Shown: piece by piece, positions 36,387-45,321 of the stretch
Layout of the letters: the number at the start of each line of letters is the position of its first letter
Numbering within the stretch: position 1 is the first letter of the stretch
From: Lewinellaceae bacterium
Lineage (GTDB): Bacteria > Bacteroidota > Bacteroidia > Chitinophagales > Saprospiraceae
Length of the DNA: 64,000 nt
Direction of reading: 5' to 3'
Assembly (NCBI GenBank): GCA_024644235.1
Contig: JAHELJ010000010.1
Span: 62,001 to 126,000, forward strand
Program-made: the position numbers and the translations under genes
Notes under the pieces: model-generated
What the model was told of the DNA's origin: nothing
What the model saw: the letters and a program-made list of their open reading frames with translations, nothing else
The model's database searches: none

Positions 36387-36830
36387 GTGAAATCAATTGA
36401 AAATCGTAAAGCCAGATTTGAATACAAGTTTCTCCAAACGTACGAGGCTGGCATTCTTTTGAATGGCCCTGAAGTGAAATCACTGAGAGCTGGAAATGCC
36501 CACCTTTCTGATGCCTTCTGCTATTTCCGTAATGGCGAGCTGTTTATTCGCAACATGCATATTGCCGAATACAATATGGCAACAGATCAGGTACAGGACA
36601 GTAAGAGAGAGCGGAAGCTTCTGATGAAAAAGGCTGAACTGAAGAAATTGGAGAGGAAAGCAAAAGAAAAGGGATTTGCTATTGTTCCCTTCAAAGTGTT
36701 TTTCAACGCTCGGGGATTTGCCAAGGTGATGATTGCACTTGCCCAGGGAAAAAAGACATTTGACAAGCGGGAATCGATCAAAGAAAGAGATACAAAACGA
36801 GATCTCGAGCGGATCAAGAAAGCCCGCTAA
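36387..36830 (+). CDS. smpB: SsrA-binding protein SmpB
   Basis: 147 residues. Partner of tmRNA in ribosome rescue. Conserved features: NRKARFEYKFLQTYEAGI, LNGPEVKSLRAGNAHLSDAF, FIRNMHIAEY, KRERKLLM, and GKKTFDKRESIKERD with the basic C-terminal tail that inserts in the mRNA channel. Translation begins with GTG at 36387, five bases after the ybjQ stop. The tmRNA gene itself is not in the window. Confidence 0.94.
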   Translation: MKSIENRKARFEYKFLQTYEAGILLNGPEVKSLRAGNAHLSDAFCYFRNGELFIRNMHIAEYNMATDQVQDSKRERKLLMKKAELKKLERKAKEKGFAIVPFKVFFNARGFAKVMIALAQGKKTFDKRESIKERDTKRDLERIKKAR

Positions 36831-36831
36831 G

Positions 36832-37485
36832 ATGGCACATCGAATTCGCGTAAAGGTTTGTTGCATCCAAAATCAAGACGAGGCCAATCTGGCTGTTTCT
36901 AAGGGAGTCGATGCGCTGGGATTGGTGGGCCCCATGCCAAGCGGACCTGGTGTGATTTCGAATGAGATCATTAATCAGATAAGTCGATCGATTTCACCTC
37001 CTACGGCTACTTTTCTGTTGACAAGTGAAACGACAGCATCGGGCATACTTCAGCATCATCAGAAAGTAAGGACATCTGTGATCCAACTGGTAGATGAGGT
37101 TGATCAAAAGGATCTTGTGTCACTGAGGGAAGAATTGCCCGGCATTAAGTTGGTTCAGGTTATTCATGTATTAGGTTCGGAATCCATAGAAGCAGCTCTT
37201 GAAGTGTCCAGCTACATCGACGCACTACTTCTTGATTCGGGAAATCCTAACCTTGACATCAAAGAACTGGGAGGCACCGGCCGGACGCATAATTGGGAGA
37301 TAAGCAGGGCCATTGTCGAAGAGAGTACTAAACCCGTTTTCCTGGCAGGTGGCCTCAACCCCGATAACGTCAGCAAGGCTATAGACTTTGTAAGGCCTTT
37401 TGGGGTAGATGTATGTTCTGGCCTGCGCCGAGGTGGAAAGCTAGACTCTGCTCTATTTGATTCTTTTCTTCAAGCGATCGGCTGA
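36832..37485 (+). CDS. TrpF-like (phosphoribosylanthranilate isomerase family) protein, divergent
   Basis: 217 residues of a TIM barrel clearly related to TrpF: RVKVCCIQNQDEANLAV start, LLLDSGN, GGTGRTHNW, VFLAGGLNPDNV and GVDVCSGLRRG. The general-base Cys10 and general-acid Asp135 are kept. However, the usual K-x-C-G is KVCC, the conserved Arg of the S-P-R loop is Gly40 (PSGPGVIS), and the usual Q-L-H is QLV. No other trp gene is nearby. It may be a TrpF variant or a paralogue with a different phosphosugar substrate. Starts 1 bp after the smpB stop. Confidence 0.75.
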   Translation: MAHRIRVKVCCIQNQDEANLAVSKGVDALGLVGPMPSGPGVISNEIINQISRSISPPTATFLLTSETTASGILQHHQKVRTSVIQLVDEVDQKDLVSLREELPGIKLVQVIHVLGSESIEAALEVSSYIDALLLDSGNPNLDIKELGGTGRTHNWEISRAIVEESTKPVFLAGGLNPDNVSKAIDFVRPFGVDVCSGLRRGGKLDSALFDSFLQAIG

Positions 37486-37488
37486 GGG

Positions 37489-38226
37489 TTAGCCTGCAAT
37501 CAGTTGCTCTAGAATATCTCCCACAAAATAAGCCACAGTTGCTGCGATAGCTCCAAGAACCAAGGTTTCCAGTATTCCTTTGAACCGACTCGTTTGAGTT
37601 ACATATGTCTTCAGCCATCCGATTATGAAAAACCCAACTGACGTCAAGAGGCAGGACCAGAAAAATTGATTCCCCTTAAAACCATTTAGGTAGTCGTACA
37701 CATAAATGGAGAGCGGAACCAGCCCGATAATGACGAAAGAAAAGTACGTTACTGCTCCAATAGCCAGGGGAGACTTGACTTCCTTGATCATACCCAGCTC
37801 TTCGGTCATCATGTTATCTACCCACCGATCTTTATCAGATGTTATCACAGCGACCACCTGCTGGAGAAGATCGCCTTCGAATCCTTTCTTTCGATAGATT
37901 TCTTCCACCTCTTTTCTTTCCAGATCTGGTAAGTTTTCAACTTCCCAATATTCTTGCCTTCGGTGTTTCTCATAGTTGGCCTGAACCGATTTAGCTGATA
38001 AGAAAGCTCCAACTGACATTGCAAAACCATCTGCCAGCAAGTTGGCAAAGCCAAGAATAATAATTACGGCACTATCCAGGCCAGCTCCAACTGAGCCTGC
38101 CACAACCGCAAAAGTGGTAACACTGCCATCGATTCCCCCATAGACAAACTCACCCAGGTAGTTTTGATACTTGCCAAGAAAGGAATTTTGCCCGTGCCAA
38201 GTCATAGGATCCCGCGGCAATGTCAT
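37489..38226 (-). CDS. VIT1/CCC1-family metal transporter
   Basis: 245 residues. The VIT fold is seen in [22 protein letters not shown] (TM1), [17 protein letters not shown] (TM2), a cytosolic Glu-rich helical linker ([18 protein letters not shown]) that binds metals in plant VIT1, and three C-terminal helices with [20 protein letters not shown]. Exports Fe(II) or Mn(II) in eukaryotes; bacterial members are inferred to do the same. Lies 9 bp downstream of the haem-binding-domain gene, so the two probably form an operon. Confidence 0.85.
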   Translation of the reverse strand: MTLPRDPMTWHGQNSFLGKYQNYLGEFVYGGIDGSVTTFAVVAGSVGAGLDSAVIIILGFANLLADGFAMSVGAFLSAKSVQANYEKHRRQEYWEVENLPDLERKEVEEIYRKKGFEGDLLQQVVAVITSDKDRWVDNMMTEELGMIKEVKSPLAIGAVTYFSFVIIGLVPLSIYVYDYLNGFKGNQFFWSCLLTSVGFFIIGWLKTYVTQTSRFKGILETLVLGAIAATVAYFVGDILEQLIAG

Positions 38227-38235
38227 ACTTCTAGC

Positions 38236-38691
38236 TTATTCATATTTGGACATCTGATCTCTAAACCAACTTACCATGTTACCAATCTGCTGATCTGACA
38301 TTTTAGCTTCGTCATGCAGCCACAAATAGGATGGAAGCGGCATGTGGCCTTCCTCCACCTCTTCGTAGCACTCTTCCAATTTGTGGTGTTTGCGGCCCCG
38401 ATCGTAGTCAGCCCACTCTGAAAAGTTGAGATGAGAACGGGCGTGATTAATATGGTCTTTGATCCAGAAAGAGAACGGGGCGATATTGGTGTACCATGGG
38501 TAAATGGTATGATGTGAATGACAGTCATAACATGCTACCTTCAAAAGTCTGGCAATTTCATCAGGTGGCTGTTCCAGATGTATGAAGTCTTTGGCAGGAT
38601 CTGAATCAGGATTGGTCTTATCAATTCGTATGAACTGAATACCGATAAGGGCAACCAACAAGACCAGTAGTATTCTTTTGATCGTTTTCAT
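38236..38691 (-). CDS. Haem-binding-domain (single CxxCH) exported protein
   Basis: 151 residues with an N-terminal signal anchor (IKRILLVLLVALIGIQFI). One c-type haem site, CYDCHSHHT, is followed by YPWYTNIAPFSFWIKDHINHAR and LNFSEW, the signature of the Bacteroidota haem-binding domain family; C-terminal SYLWLHDEAKMSDQQIGNMVSWF is also typical. Probably a periplasmic monohaem electron carrier or sensor. First gene of a two-gene operon with a VIT1-type transporter, under a good -33/-7 promoter. Confidence 0.86.
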   Translation of the reverse strand: MKTIKRILLVLLVALIGIQFIRIDKTNPDSDPAKDFIHLEQPPDEIARLLKVACYDCHSHHTIYPWYTNIAPFSFWIKDHINHARSHLNFSEWADYDRGRKHHKLEECYEEVEEGHMPLPSYLWLHDEAKMSDQQIGNMVSWFRDQMSKYE

Positions 38692-38717
38692 TGTATAACA
38701 ATTCTAACTTAAACGGC

Positions 38718-38748
38718 CAAAAGTATCGATTCACGAGCGATAGCAAAA
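38718..38748 (-). promoter_or_regulatory. Bacteroidota-type promoter for the haem-binding/VIT1 operon
   Basis: On the minus strand TTTG (complement of CAAA at 38744-38747), 18 bp, then TACTTTTG (complement of 38718-38725), an exact TAnnTTTG. Leader about 20 nt before the ATG at 38691. Best-scoring promoter in the window by eye. Confidence 0.6.
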
Positions 38749-38758
38749 ATATCCGAAA

Positions 38759-41700
38759 CTAGAATGCATAACCCAGACCGATCACTAGCCTGGAGCCATC
38801 ATCAGAAAAGTGCATTCCCCCCCTGATCACGGCAGCGTTCACAAAATTAAACCAGAGCGAAGCGCCATAGGTAGCATGCCACTTGTCTTCAGACTCTTCA
38901 CTGAACCAGACCCGGCCATGGTCGAAGCTACCTGTGAAGCCTACGGCAAATGGTAGTGCATTTCCCCTGACCTGAAAGAGAGGGAAGCGGATATCAGAAC
39001 TGTGATAAAAATTACTACGACCCGTAAAACGCTCTGGACGGAAACCTCGCAATGCAGATAATCCACCCAGGGTATGACCATGATAAAAATCAAAATCTCC
39101 AAAATTGTGATTGGTTCCAACCATCGTGGCAAGGACGAGTAATTCATTTTTCGAGAGTGGAAAGTACAACTTAAGATGTCCCCCCAAATCAAAGAAATTG
39201 ATATCGGATTCGTTCAGATTAGCTTTCCAACCCAGATGGCCACTAAATCCCATGCCCCTGGAAGGATATCCGACTTCGTTTTTGTTGTCATGTTGGAGCA
39301 TAAAATATGCCCCCAGGTACGATTGGCTATCAAAAATTCCATCACGTAGATCCACCAGATCTGAAGTTATGATGCGTTCGTCAGTCTGTTCCAACTTTAT
39401 CTGTTCGAAAGAGGGAATGAAACTGATAGAGGCGTGGCTGGGATAACGCTTCCGGAAACCGGTCTGAATTTGGAGAAGCTGATGCCTGATGCGATAATAA
39501 TCATTGTCTTCAATATTCTCAGTAAGATTTCCCAATCCATAGAAATTCTTGGAGTAGCGGGGTGTTTGAAATTGCAGGCCAGGAAGAAAATCCCACTTGC
39601 CTAGAGCCTGCATAAACTCTCCCTTCCAACCAAATTGAAATGCACTGGTTGCAAAAGCGTAGTTCAGATTGAAGAAGTGATTCTGACCTACTGGCTTTTT
39701 CTTAAACTGGGGCACCTGATGATTGATGATACCGCCTATGTAAAAACCATCATCTGAATAGAAGGCAGCAAACGGTATTGCCAGGGTGAAGTTGTAATTA
39801 TGTTCCCTGAACAGATACTCATTGACAATACGCCTACTGGAGCGGCGATCACTTGTTTCCTTGCTTTTCTCCAATTCATTGTCAGTTAAGTCGTCATAGA
39901 CAATCGTATGTTTCTTGCTCCCGCTTACATTAGACTTATCTATAAAGGAATCTTTACCCTGTCCTCCCACCAGCCTTATTACTATCCCCCGGTCCACCTC
40001 CCCGGTCACCTCAAAGTCATCTTTGCCGTCTAATCCGTACAAGATTATTTCCTTGGTCTCGTTGGTTTGAAAAATCCTTTCGTAGATCTGATCCTTTTTT
40101 TCACGGTCGTCATTTTGATAAACCCTGATTTTGGTGCGGTTGTCATCCAATCTTTCAACCAAAAAATAATCTGACTTTTTCGTGCCCACCACGTCAACGC
40201 TTTTGGCGAGATGGCGATAATAATTGTAAGCCATCAAACTGAGATTGTCTCTTCTTTCGCTTATCACTTTATAAATGTCATCCCCGTCGAGATCATATAC
40301 CTCATCGGGCCAATGTTTTAGTGCATTCATAATAACCTCGTCAGTGAGATTTGCTTGAATATGTTCGACAGTTGGCTTCCAGTCTTCCCAGGTGAGTTCA
40401 TTTAGAAACCGACGATCGAAAAAGCGGGTATTCCAGGTGAGCCAATGAACTTTCTTGGTGAAGCCTTCAAAGGGTTGCATGGGTCTTAGGTTAACTACTG
40501 CTCTTGTTGCCAATGAAGTGAAGAATCCATCGAACTTGGCGAAAGCTTGATCCCGGTCACGAGGAATTGGCTGGTAAGTTGTAATCTCTGTCTCCTTGTC
40601 TTTGAATGAAGCCCATCTCCACTGATCTTCATGTCTGTCCCAATCTCTGATAGTGAGATCAAAGAGCCGGTTTCGAATCACGAAGTGTTGATCAACTCGA
40701 TGTTTTTCGCCCTTCTCCAATTGCTGCAACAGGTCAAGGGTGCCAATGATGTCTTTCGACCGTCCGAATTGTTGAGCATCCGACCAGTCACCATCGGGCC
40801 TTTCCTCGAAGAGATAGAGTCCTCCGCCGTAGGTTGCATTATATTGTGCCAATGAAGGTTGTTTTGGTACGTAATACAAATTCGGATTTGTATGATAGAT
40901 GCCCACGGCATCGGCCATGTGTGGAATGATGAAAGCAGCATATGGATGTGCGGTAGTGAAGAGATCTCTCATCATGTCTACTACGAATGTATTTCGGAAG
41001 ACTGATGGCAATGTCCTGCTGGCATCTTTTTCCATGCCACGGATTACGTATTGCCTGCCATCAGGAGCCTCCAGACGCAATGAGCTGGTCTGCATACCAC
41101 CACCCCGGCGGATAGGCTTAAGACCACCTTGCATGGTAGCTAGATCCAGTTTTGGTACTTCGATCTTCGTGCCATAGACTGTGCGATACCAATCGCCCCA
41201 GAAGAATCGATAAAATCCGCTCTTGGTGGTCTCTGATGCATCATAGATTGATCGAGACACTTTCTGGTTGATATTTTGATATTCTGTGTAGTCGAAATCC
41301 GGCTGTGACTGATCCGGCCCCTTAAGCTCTTTGCTAAAAACCATTTGGTCTTGTCCAGTTTCATCTACTTCAAAAAAGCGAACTTGCAAAGATCCGTCAG
41401 CATAAGAATCAAGTACTGCAAATCCCAGACTTGTGCTTCCAAATACGAGATTCTTTCCTTTATAGAGAGGGGTGCTTTTCGACCCTGAGCCACTGACCAC
41501 ATGAACCTGATTGGCTTTCTCGATCAGCTGCAAGTTGTGCTCATGTCCTGCTACAAAAACAAGATTTTCTTTGCTGTTGCTTCGACTCATAATCTGATGG
41601 GCAAAGTCCTGGAAGGGCTTATAGGCATTGTCTTGTTTTACGCCTGCTGCCGAGCGGAGCACTGGATAGATTGAACCCAGCACCGGCAGGGGAAGATATA

Positions 41701-42472
41701 GCCCCTTTACCGAATTGGTAAGTGGGAAAAGATGATCCTTCAGACTAAAATATCCACCATGAGAACCATATGTCACCAAAGGGTGGTGAAAGGCGACAAT
41801 AATGTCTTGGTCCTGGTATTTGTTCAACACACTGACATATTCACGAATCAGTTCATCCCGGGTAGTTACAGGACAATCTGCATTTATTCTTGGCTCCTTG
41901 TCCCAGTCCTGGAGCCACCATTCACTATCAATGATGCAGACGATCAGCTCATCGGTCAGCTCAACGACGACTGGTCCTGCACAGCCTTTTTCAGGGAGAA
42001 AGACATTTTTACGATCCAGGTAGTCTTCAACATAGTTTTCCTGACGTCTCAGGCCGTCAAGGCCCAGCCTCCAGTCGTGATTACCCGGGATAAATATCAC
42101 CTCGCCAGAATGATCCTTTACGGCGTCAAGTTGCACTCTTAATGCCCATTCAGCTGCCTGCCTACCCGGACTACTTTTCTTAGGTAGTCCTTCAGGATAA
42201 ATATTGTCTCCTAGGAATAGTACTGAAGCCAGCTCCCCTGCCTCATCCAAATGCCGTTTCAAAGCAACCAAGGTTGGTGCAGTTTTTCCTAAATGGGAGC
42301 CACCTGCATCACCCAGCAGATAAACCGAATGAACAAGGTTTGCAGTTGATTTTTCATTAATTTCAACTGGATCCTGATCTTCGGCTGCTACTTTCGTTTT
42401 GTAAGTAGCACATGCAGAAATCAGTAGTAAAATAAGCAGCAAACCAGCTATGCCAAACCGTTTAGGATTCAT
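38759..42472 (-). CDS. Lipoprotein fusion: metallophosphoesterase, atypical-kinase-like region, outer-membrane beta-barrel
   Basis: 1237 residues. Lipobox LLISAC with Cys21. Residues 48-380 are a calcineurin-like phosphoesterase with LGDAGG, LGDNIYPEG, IPGNHDW (129-134), AFHHPLVTYGSHGG and AGHEH (308-312). Residues 461-650 resemble a CotH/Fam20-type atypical kinase: RLEAPDGRQYVIRGMEKD as nucleotide-loop strands with charged residues, YLFEERPDG, then RDWDRHEDQWRW (610-620) and PIPRDRDQAF (636-644), like the catalytic and metal-binding D-x-D motifs. After about residue 880 comes a surface-antigen/BamA-like barrel ending in Tyr-Ala-Phe. Kinase activity is inference. Divergent from the next gene with only 15 bp between starts. 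Confidence 0.82.
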   Translation of the reverse strand: MNPKRFGIAGLLLILLLISACATYKTKVAAEDQDPVEINEKSTANLVHSVYLLGDAGGSHLGKTAPTLVALKRHLDEAGELASVLFLGDNIYPEGLPKKSSPGRQAAEWALRVQLDAVKDHSGEVIFIPGNHDWRLGLDGLRRQENYVEDYLDRKNVFLPEKGCAGPVVVELTDELIVCIIDSEWWLQDWDKEPRINADCPVTTRDELIREYVSVLNKYQDQDIIVAFHHPLVTYGSHGGYFSLKDHLFPLTNSVKGLYLPLPVLGSIYPVLRSAAGVKQDNAYKPFQDFAHQIMSRSNSKENLVFVAGHEHNLQLIEKANQVHVVSGSGSKSTPLYKGKNLVFGSTSLGFAVLDSYADGSLQVRFFEVDETGQDQMVFSKELKGPDQSQPDFDYTEYQNINQKVSRSIYDASETTKSGFYRFFWGDWYRTVYGTKIEVPKLDLATMQGGLKPIRRGGGMQTSSLRLEAPDGRQYVIRGMEKDASRTLPSVFRNTFVVDMMRDLFTTAHPYAAFIIPHMADAVGIYHTNPNLYYVPKQPSLAQYNATYGGGLYLFEERPDGDWSDAQQFGRSKDIIGTLDLLQQLEKGEKHRVDQHFVIRNRLFDLTIRDWDRHEDQWRWASFKDKETEITTYQPIPRDRDQAFAKFDGFFTSLATRAVVNLRPMQPFEGFTKKVHWLTWNTRFFDRRFLNELTWEDWKPTVEHIQANLTDEVIMNALKHWPDEVYDLDGDDIYKVISERRDNLSLMAYNYYRHLAKSVDVVGTKKSDYFLVERLDDNRTKIRVYQNDDREKKDQIYERIFQTNETKEIILYGLDGKDDFEVTGEVDRGIVIRLVGGQGKDSFIDKSNVSGSKKHTIVYDDLTDNELEKSKETSDRRSSRRIVNEYLFREHNYNFTLAIPFAAFYSDDGFYIGGIINHQVPQFKKKPVGQNHFFNLNYAFATSAFQFGWKGEFMQALGKWDFLPGLQFQTPRYSKNFYGLGNLTENIEDNDYYRIRHQLLQIQTGFRKRYPSHASISFIPSFEQIKLEQTDERIITSDLVDLRDGIFDSQSYLGAYFMLQHDNKNEVGYPSRGMGFSGHLGWKANLNESDINFFDLGGHLKLYFPLSKNELLVLATMVGTNHNFGDFDFYHGHTLGGLSALRGFRPERFTGRSNFYHSSDIRFPLFQVRGNALPFAVGFTGSFDHGRVWFSEESEDKWHATYGASLWFNFVNAAVIRGGMHFSDDGSRLVIGLGYAF

Positions 42473-42487
42473 TTGAAGGGGTTTAAT

Positions 42488-43390
42488 ATGAAGAAGAACA
42501 TGTTCGAATCTAGAATCAATACCTGGATAATTATAGTTGTTGTTGGTATAATTTGTTTGTATCCGCTCCAAAAAATTATAGATAATCGATCAACAGATCA
42601 ATTTATCACCCTAAAAAATGAAAAGGCTAATGGCTTTTCTTCCTATCTCATTAACCAACCTGACACCACTTTTCTCCTACCTACCACACTCGACGAGATC
42701 TCCGGATTGTCTCTATCGCACCATGTTGATCAACTGGTAGCAGTTCAGGATGAGAAGGGGCTGCTTTTTTACATTTCAAAGACCAGTGGTGAATTGATGG
42801 ACCAAGTAAAGTTTGGTGGGGGCGATGACTATGAAGGAGTGGAATTGGTAGATTCTCAAGTCTATGTAGTGAATAGTAAAGGCGATTTTGACATTGTAAA
42901 TGTGTACCGACCTGAAGTGCCAAAAATCACAATGAAGACTTTTCTGAATAGCAGCGATGATGTAGAGGGTTTGGGCAGGTTACATGATGAGAATTCTCTA
43001 CTGGTAGCATGTAAAGCTGCCAGGCGCAAGTCAGACAAGAACCGAAAGATATTCCGACTCGATCTGGATGCGATGGAATTGGATAGTGTTCCATTTGCGA
43101 GTTTGGACAACGAAGCCATTTCCGAGGCATTGGGCAAGGAACGGGTTACCCCTTTCAGCCCTTCCGGAGTTACGGTTGACCCCAGATCGGGAGAGATCTA
43201 TGTGGTATCATCAGCTTCAAGAGCATTGATTATCCTCAACCGTAAAGGTAAGTTGACCCATGCCGTTCGTCTTGATCCACGGGTACATCGGCAGCCTGAA
43301 GGGATTGCAATGGATGTAGATGGGCGGCTGTATATTTCCAATGAAGCCCGAGATGTGTTGGCAAAGCTGCATATATTTTATCCTAAATAA
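42488..43390 (+). CDS. SdiA-regulated-like beta-propeller protein, membrane-anchored
   Basis: 300 residues. N-terminal signal anchor (INTWIIIVVVGIICLYPL), then a propeller of the SdiA-regulated domain family (PF06977): LDEISGLSLSHHVDQLVAVQDEKG, DYEGVELVDSQVYVVNSKGD, and PEGIAMDVDGRLYISNEA. Possible calcium-stabilised propeller facing the periplasm; role unknown. I use the ATG at 42488; an earlier in-frame ATG at 42473 lies next to the divergent gene start. It runs 37 bp ahead of the HD-PycTM gene and may be co-transcribed with it. Confidence 0.8.
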   Translation: MKKNMFESRINTWIIIVVVGIICLYPLQKIIDNRSTDQFITLKNEKANGFSSYLINQPDTTFLLPTTLDEISGLSLSHHVDQLVAVQDEKGLLFYISKTSGELMDQVKFGGGDDYEGVELVDSQVYVVNSKGDFDIVNVYRPEVPKITMKTFLNSSDDVEGLGRLHDENSLLVACKAARRKSDKNRKIFRLDLDAMELDSVPFASLDNEAISEALGKERVTPFSPSGVTVDPRSGEIYVVSSASRALIILNRKGKLTHAVRLDPRVHRQPEGIAMDVDGRLYISNEARDVLAKLHIFYPK

Positions 43391-43426
43391 GAAAAGCGTA
43401 ATTTTAGTAATCGACATTCAAATGCC

Positions 43427-44623
43427 ATGGCACAGACAGAGCTAGTCAAGAAAGCACAGAGCTTCGCCAAGGATCATCTCGTAAATAAGATTCCGGATGT
43501 TTTTGTATTTCACTCCGCTCAGCACACGGAGGAGGTAGTGGATGCAGCAAAGGATCTTGCTAAAGGTTATCCTCTGAGCAAGGAAGAGATGGAAGACGTG
43601 CTGGTAGCCCTTTGGTTTCATGATCTTGGGTTTTCAGAGGGTTGGGAGGGCCATGAAGAACGTTCCGCATCATTGGCAAAAGACTTTTGTAAGAAGCATA
43701 ATCTCTCTCAAGATCGGATTGACAGAATCATGAGATATATCATGGCCACAGTGCCTGATAAGAAGCCCATTGACTTGGCCGAGGAAATCATTCGTGATGC
43801 CGACACCGCCCACATCGGAAGTAAAAATTATCTCAATAAGCTAGGCCTACTAAAGAGTGAATGGGAGCATAACGGACACAAGAAATTTTCAGAGAAAGAG
43901 TGGCTCAAGTTGAATTTGGAATTCTTAAGTAAACACGAATTCCAATCTTCAACTGCTCAGGCAAAGTACAATGATAGAAAAAGGAAAAATATCCTAAAGC
44001 TGCAAAAGCAGCTGACCGGTCTGTTGGCATTCGAGAAGGAGGCCATACCTATCGACTCTGACGATGACGAACTGGTACTACTACCGAAAAAGTCGGAGAG
44101 GGGAGTTGAAACCATGTTTCGGGTGACACTTAGAAATCACAACCACCTCAGTAGAATTGCAGACAATAAGGCAAACATCATGCTGAGTATTAATGCAATC
44201 ATGCTGTCGATCGTGATTTCCAGCCTGACTCCCAAGTTGGATGCAAATCCCAGGTTGATAATCCCTACCATCATTATTATTCTCGTGTGCATGATTTCTA
44301 TAATATTGGCCACACTTTCTACCCGACCTAAGATCACATCGGCCAATTACTCTGACGAGAAGTTCTTAGGTAAGCGCTTTAACATTCTATTCTTTGGAAA
44401 TTTTTACCAGTTGCCTCTTGACAAATTTGAATGGGGTATCAATAAGCTGATGCGTAATGAAGATTTACTCTACAGTTCCCTCAGTAAGGACCTGTACTAT
44501 CTGGGATTGGTGTTGGCAAAGAAGTACAAATATCTGCACCTGTGCTACAACATCTTCATGGTCGGTCTCTTTATCGCAGCGATAGCATTTATCTATGCCT
44601 TTGCTACTGCTCCCATCCAATAA
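43427..44623 (+). CDS. HD phosphohydrolase fused to a Pycsar-type TM effector domain
   Basis: 398 residues. N-terminal HD domain with intact metal ligands: His33 (SAQHTEEVV), His65-Asp66 (WFHDLGF), His76 and Asp124/126 (RDADTAHIG). Residues 230-398 form the DUF5706/PycTM-type domain: LRNHNHLSRIADNKANIMLSIN, then TM helices about 251-267, 278-297 and 373-393. In Pycsar anti-phage systems such domains respond to cUMP or cCMP and damage the membrane. No nucleotide cyclase is adjacent, so a defence role is not shown; HD fusion versions are widespread in Bacteroidota and may be housekeeping. Confidence 0.85.
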   Translation: MAQTELVKKAQSFAKDHLVNKIPDVFVFHSAQHTEEVVDAAKDLAKGYPLSKEEMEDVLVALWFHDLGFSEGWEGHEERSASLAKDFCKKHNLSQDRIDRIMRYIMATVPDKKPIDLAEEIIRDADTAHIGSKNYLNKLGLLKSEWEHNGHKKFSEKEWLKLNLEFLSKHEFQSSTAQAKYNDRKRKNILKLQKQLTGLLAFEKEAIPIDSDDDELVLLPKKSERGVETMFRVTLRNHNHLSRIADNKANIMLSINAIMLSIVISSLTPKLDANPRLIIPTIIIILVCMISIILATLSTRPKITSANYSDEKFLGKRFNILFFGNFYQLPLDKFEWGINKLMRNEDLLYSSLSKDLYYLGLVLAKKYKYLHLCYNIFMVGLFIAAIAFIYAFATAPIQ

Positions 44624-44628
44624 ATGGA

Positions 44629-45318
44629 TCACGAATTGAACACTAGGATCATCGCTGAATGATCCGATATTTGATTTTCTCTCTCCTGATGAGAGTATTC
44701 GCACTTATCAATATTCGGTAGTAGACCTTCGCTCACATAGCATTGATCATATCTAAACCCATTTCCATGGTGGCTAAACCATGAATACTCTTTAATTTCA
44801 CCGTTCACATGTCGAAATGCATCTCTAAATCCCATTTGTTCCAGCATCATCAATTTATCAGTATACCAAAAGGAATCTCCCTTCTGATCTATGTAATTTT
44901 TCCCGGTATTAAAATCTCCTATGAGGATGTGATGGAATGAAGAGTCTATTCGATCCGTGATGAATTCAAAGAGTGAATGCTTTTTCTTATGGGGCAGATA
45001 CAAACCCCAGATCCAGATATCTGGTGTCTTTGCAACGACGATTGCCTCAGGGAAGTCGGGAATGTCATTGGAAAAAGCCGCAAAGTCACAAGGAGATTTT
45101 GATGCAATTAGCACCCCGTTTTTTGTCCCACTTTTGTGACTACAGTATTGATAGACAAAGCCTGAAGTGAGGAGTTTGGTTCTGATATAATGTCCGGATG
45201 AATTGTTTCGATACTCTGACAGAATAGCGCAGTCAGCTTGGTGTCTGATGATGCTCTGAGCGATGTCTACCGTTCGGGATCCTCCGCCTTGCCTGATATT
45301 CCAGGCGAGAATCTTCAT
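44629..45318 (-). CDS. Endonuclease/exonuclease/phosphatase-fold protein
   Basis: 229 residues of the EEP superfamily. Active-site signature: AWNIRQGGG (Asn), ILSEYRN (metal Glu), LIGDFNTGKN (Asp-Asn), and ISDHSAMI (Asp-His). All are intact. Could hydrolyse nucleic acids, inositol phosphates or other phosphodiesters; the short length and lack of signal peptide suggest a cytosolic, ExoIII-like or unknown small-substrate enzyme. Four bases downstream of the TPR gene on the same strand, and convergent with the HD-PycTM gene (5-bp gap). Confidence 0.83.
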   Translation of the reverse strand: MKILAWNIRQGGGSRTVDIAQSIIRHQADCAILSEYRNNSSGHYIRTKLLTSGFVYQYCSHKSGTKNGVLIASKSPCDFAAFSNDIPDFPEAIVVAKTPDIWIWGLYLPHKKKHSLFEFITDRIDSSFHHILIGDFNTGKNYIDQKGDSFWYTDKLMMLEQMGFRDAFRHVNGEIKEYSWFSHHGNGFRYDQCYVSEGLLPNIDKCEYSHQERENQISDHSAMILVFNS

Positions 45319-45321
45319 GGT

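Noticed and set aside
41732-42142. A 136-codon plus-strand open frame inside the phosphoesterase domain
   Set aside because: It is antisense to intact catalytic motifs of the phosphoesterase and has no start context or family likeness.
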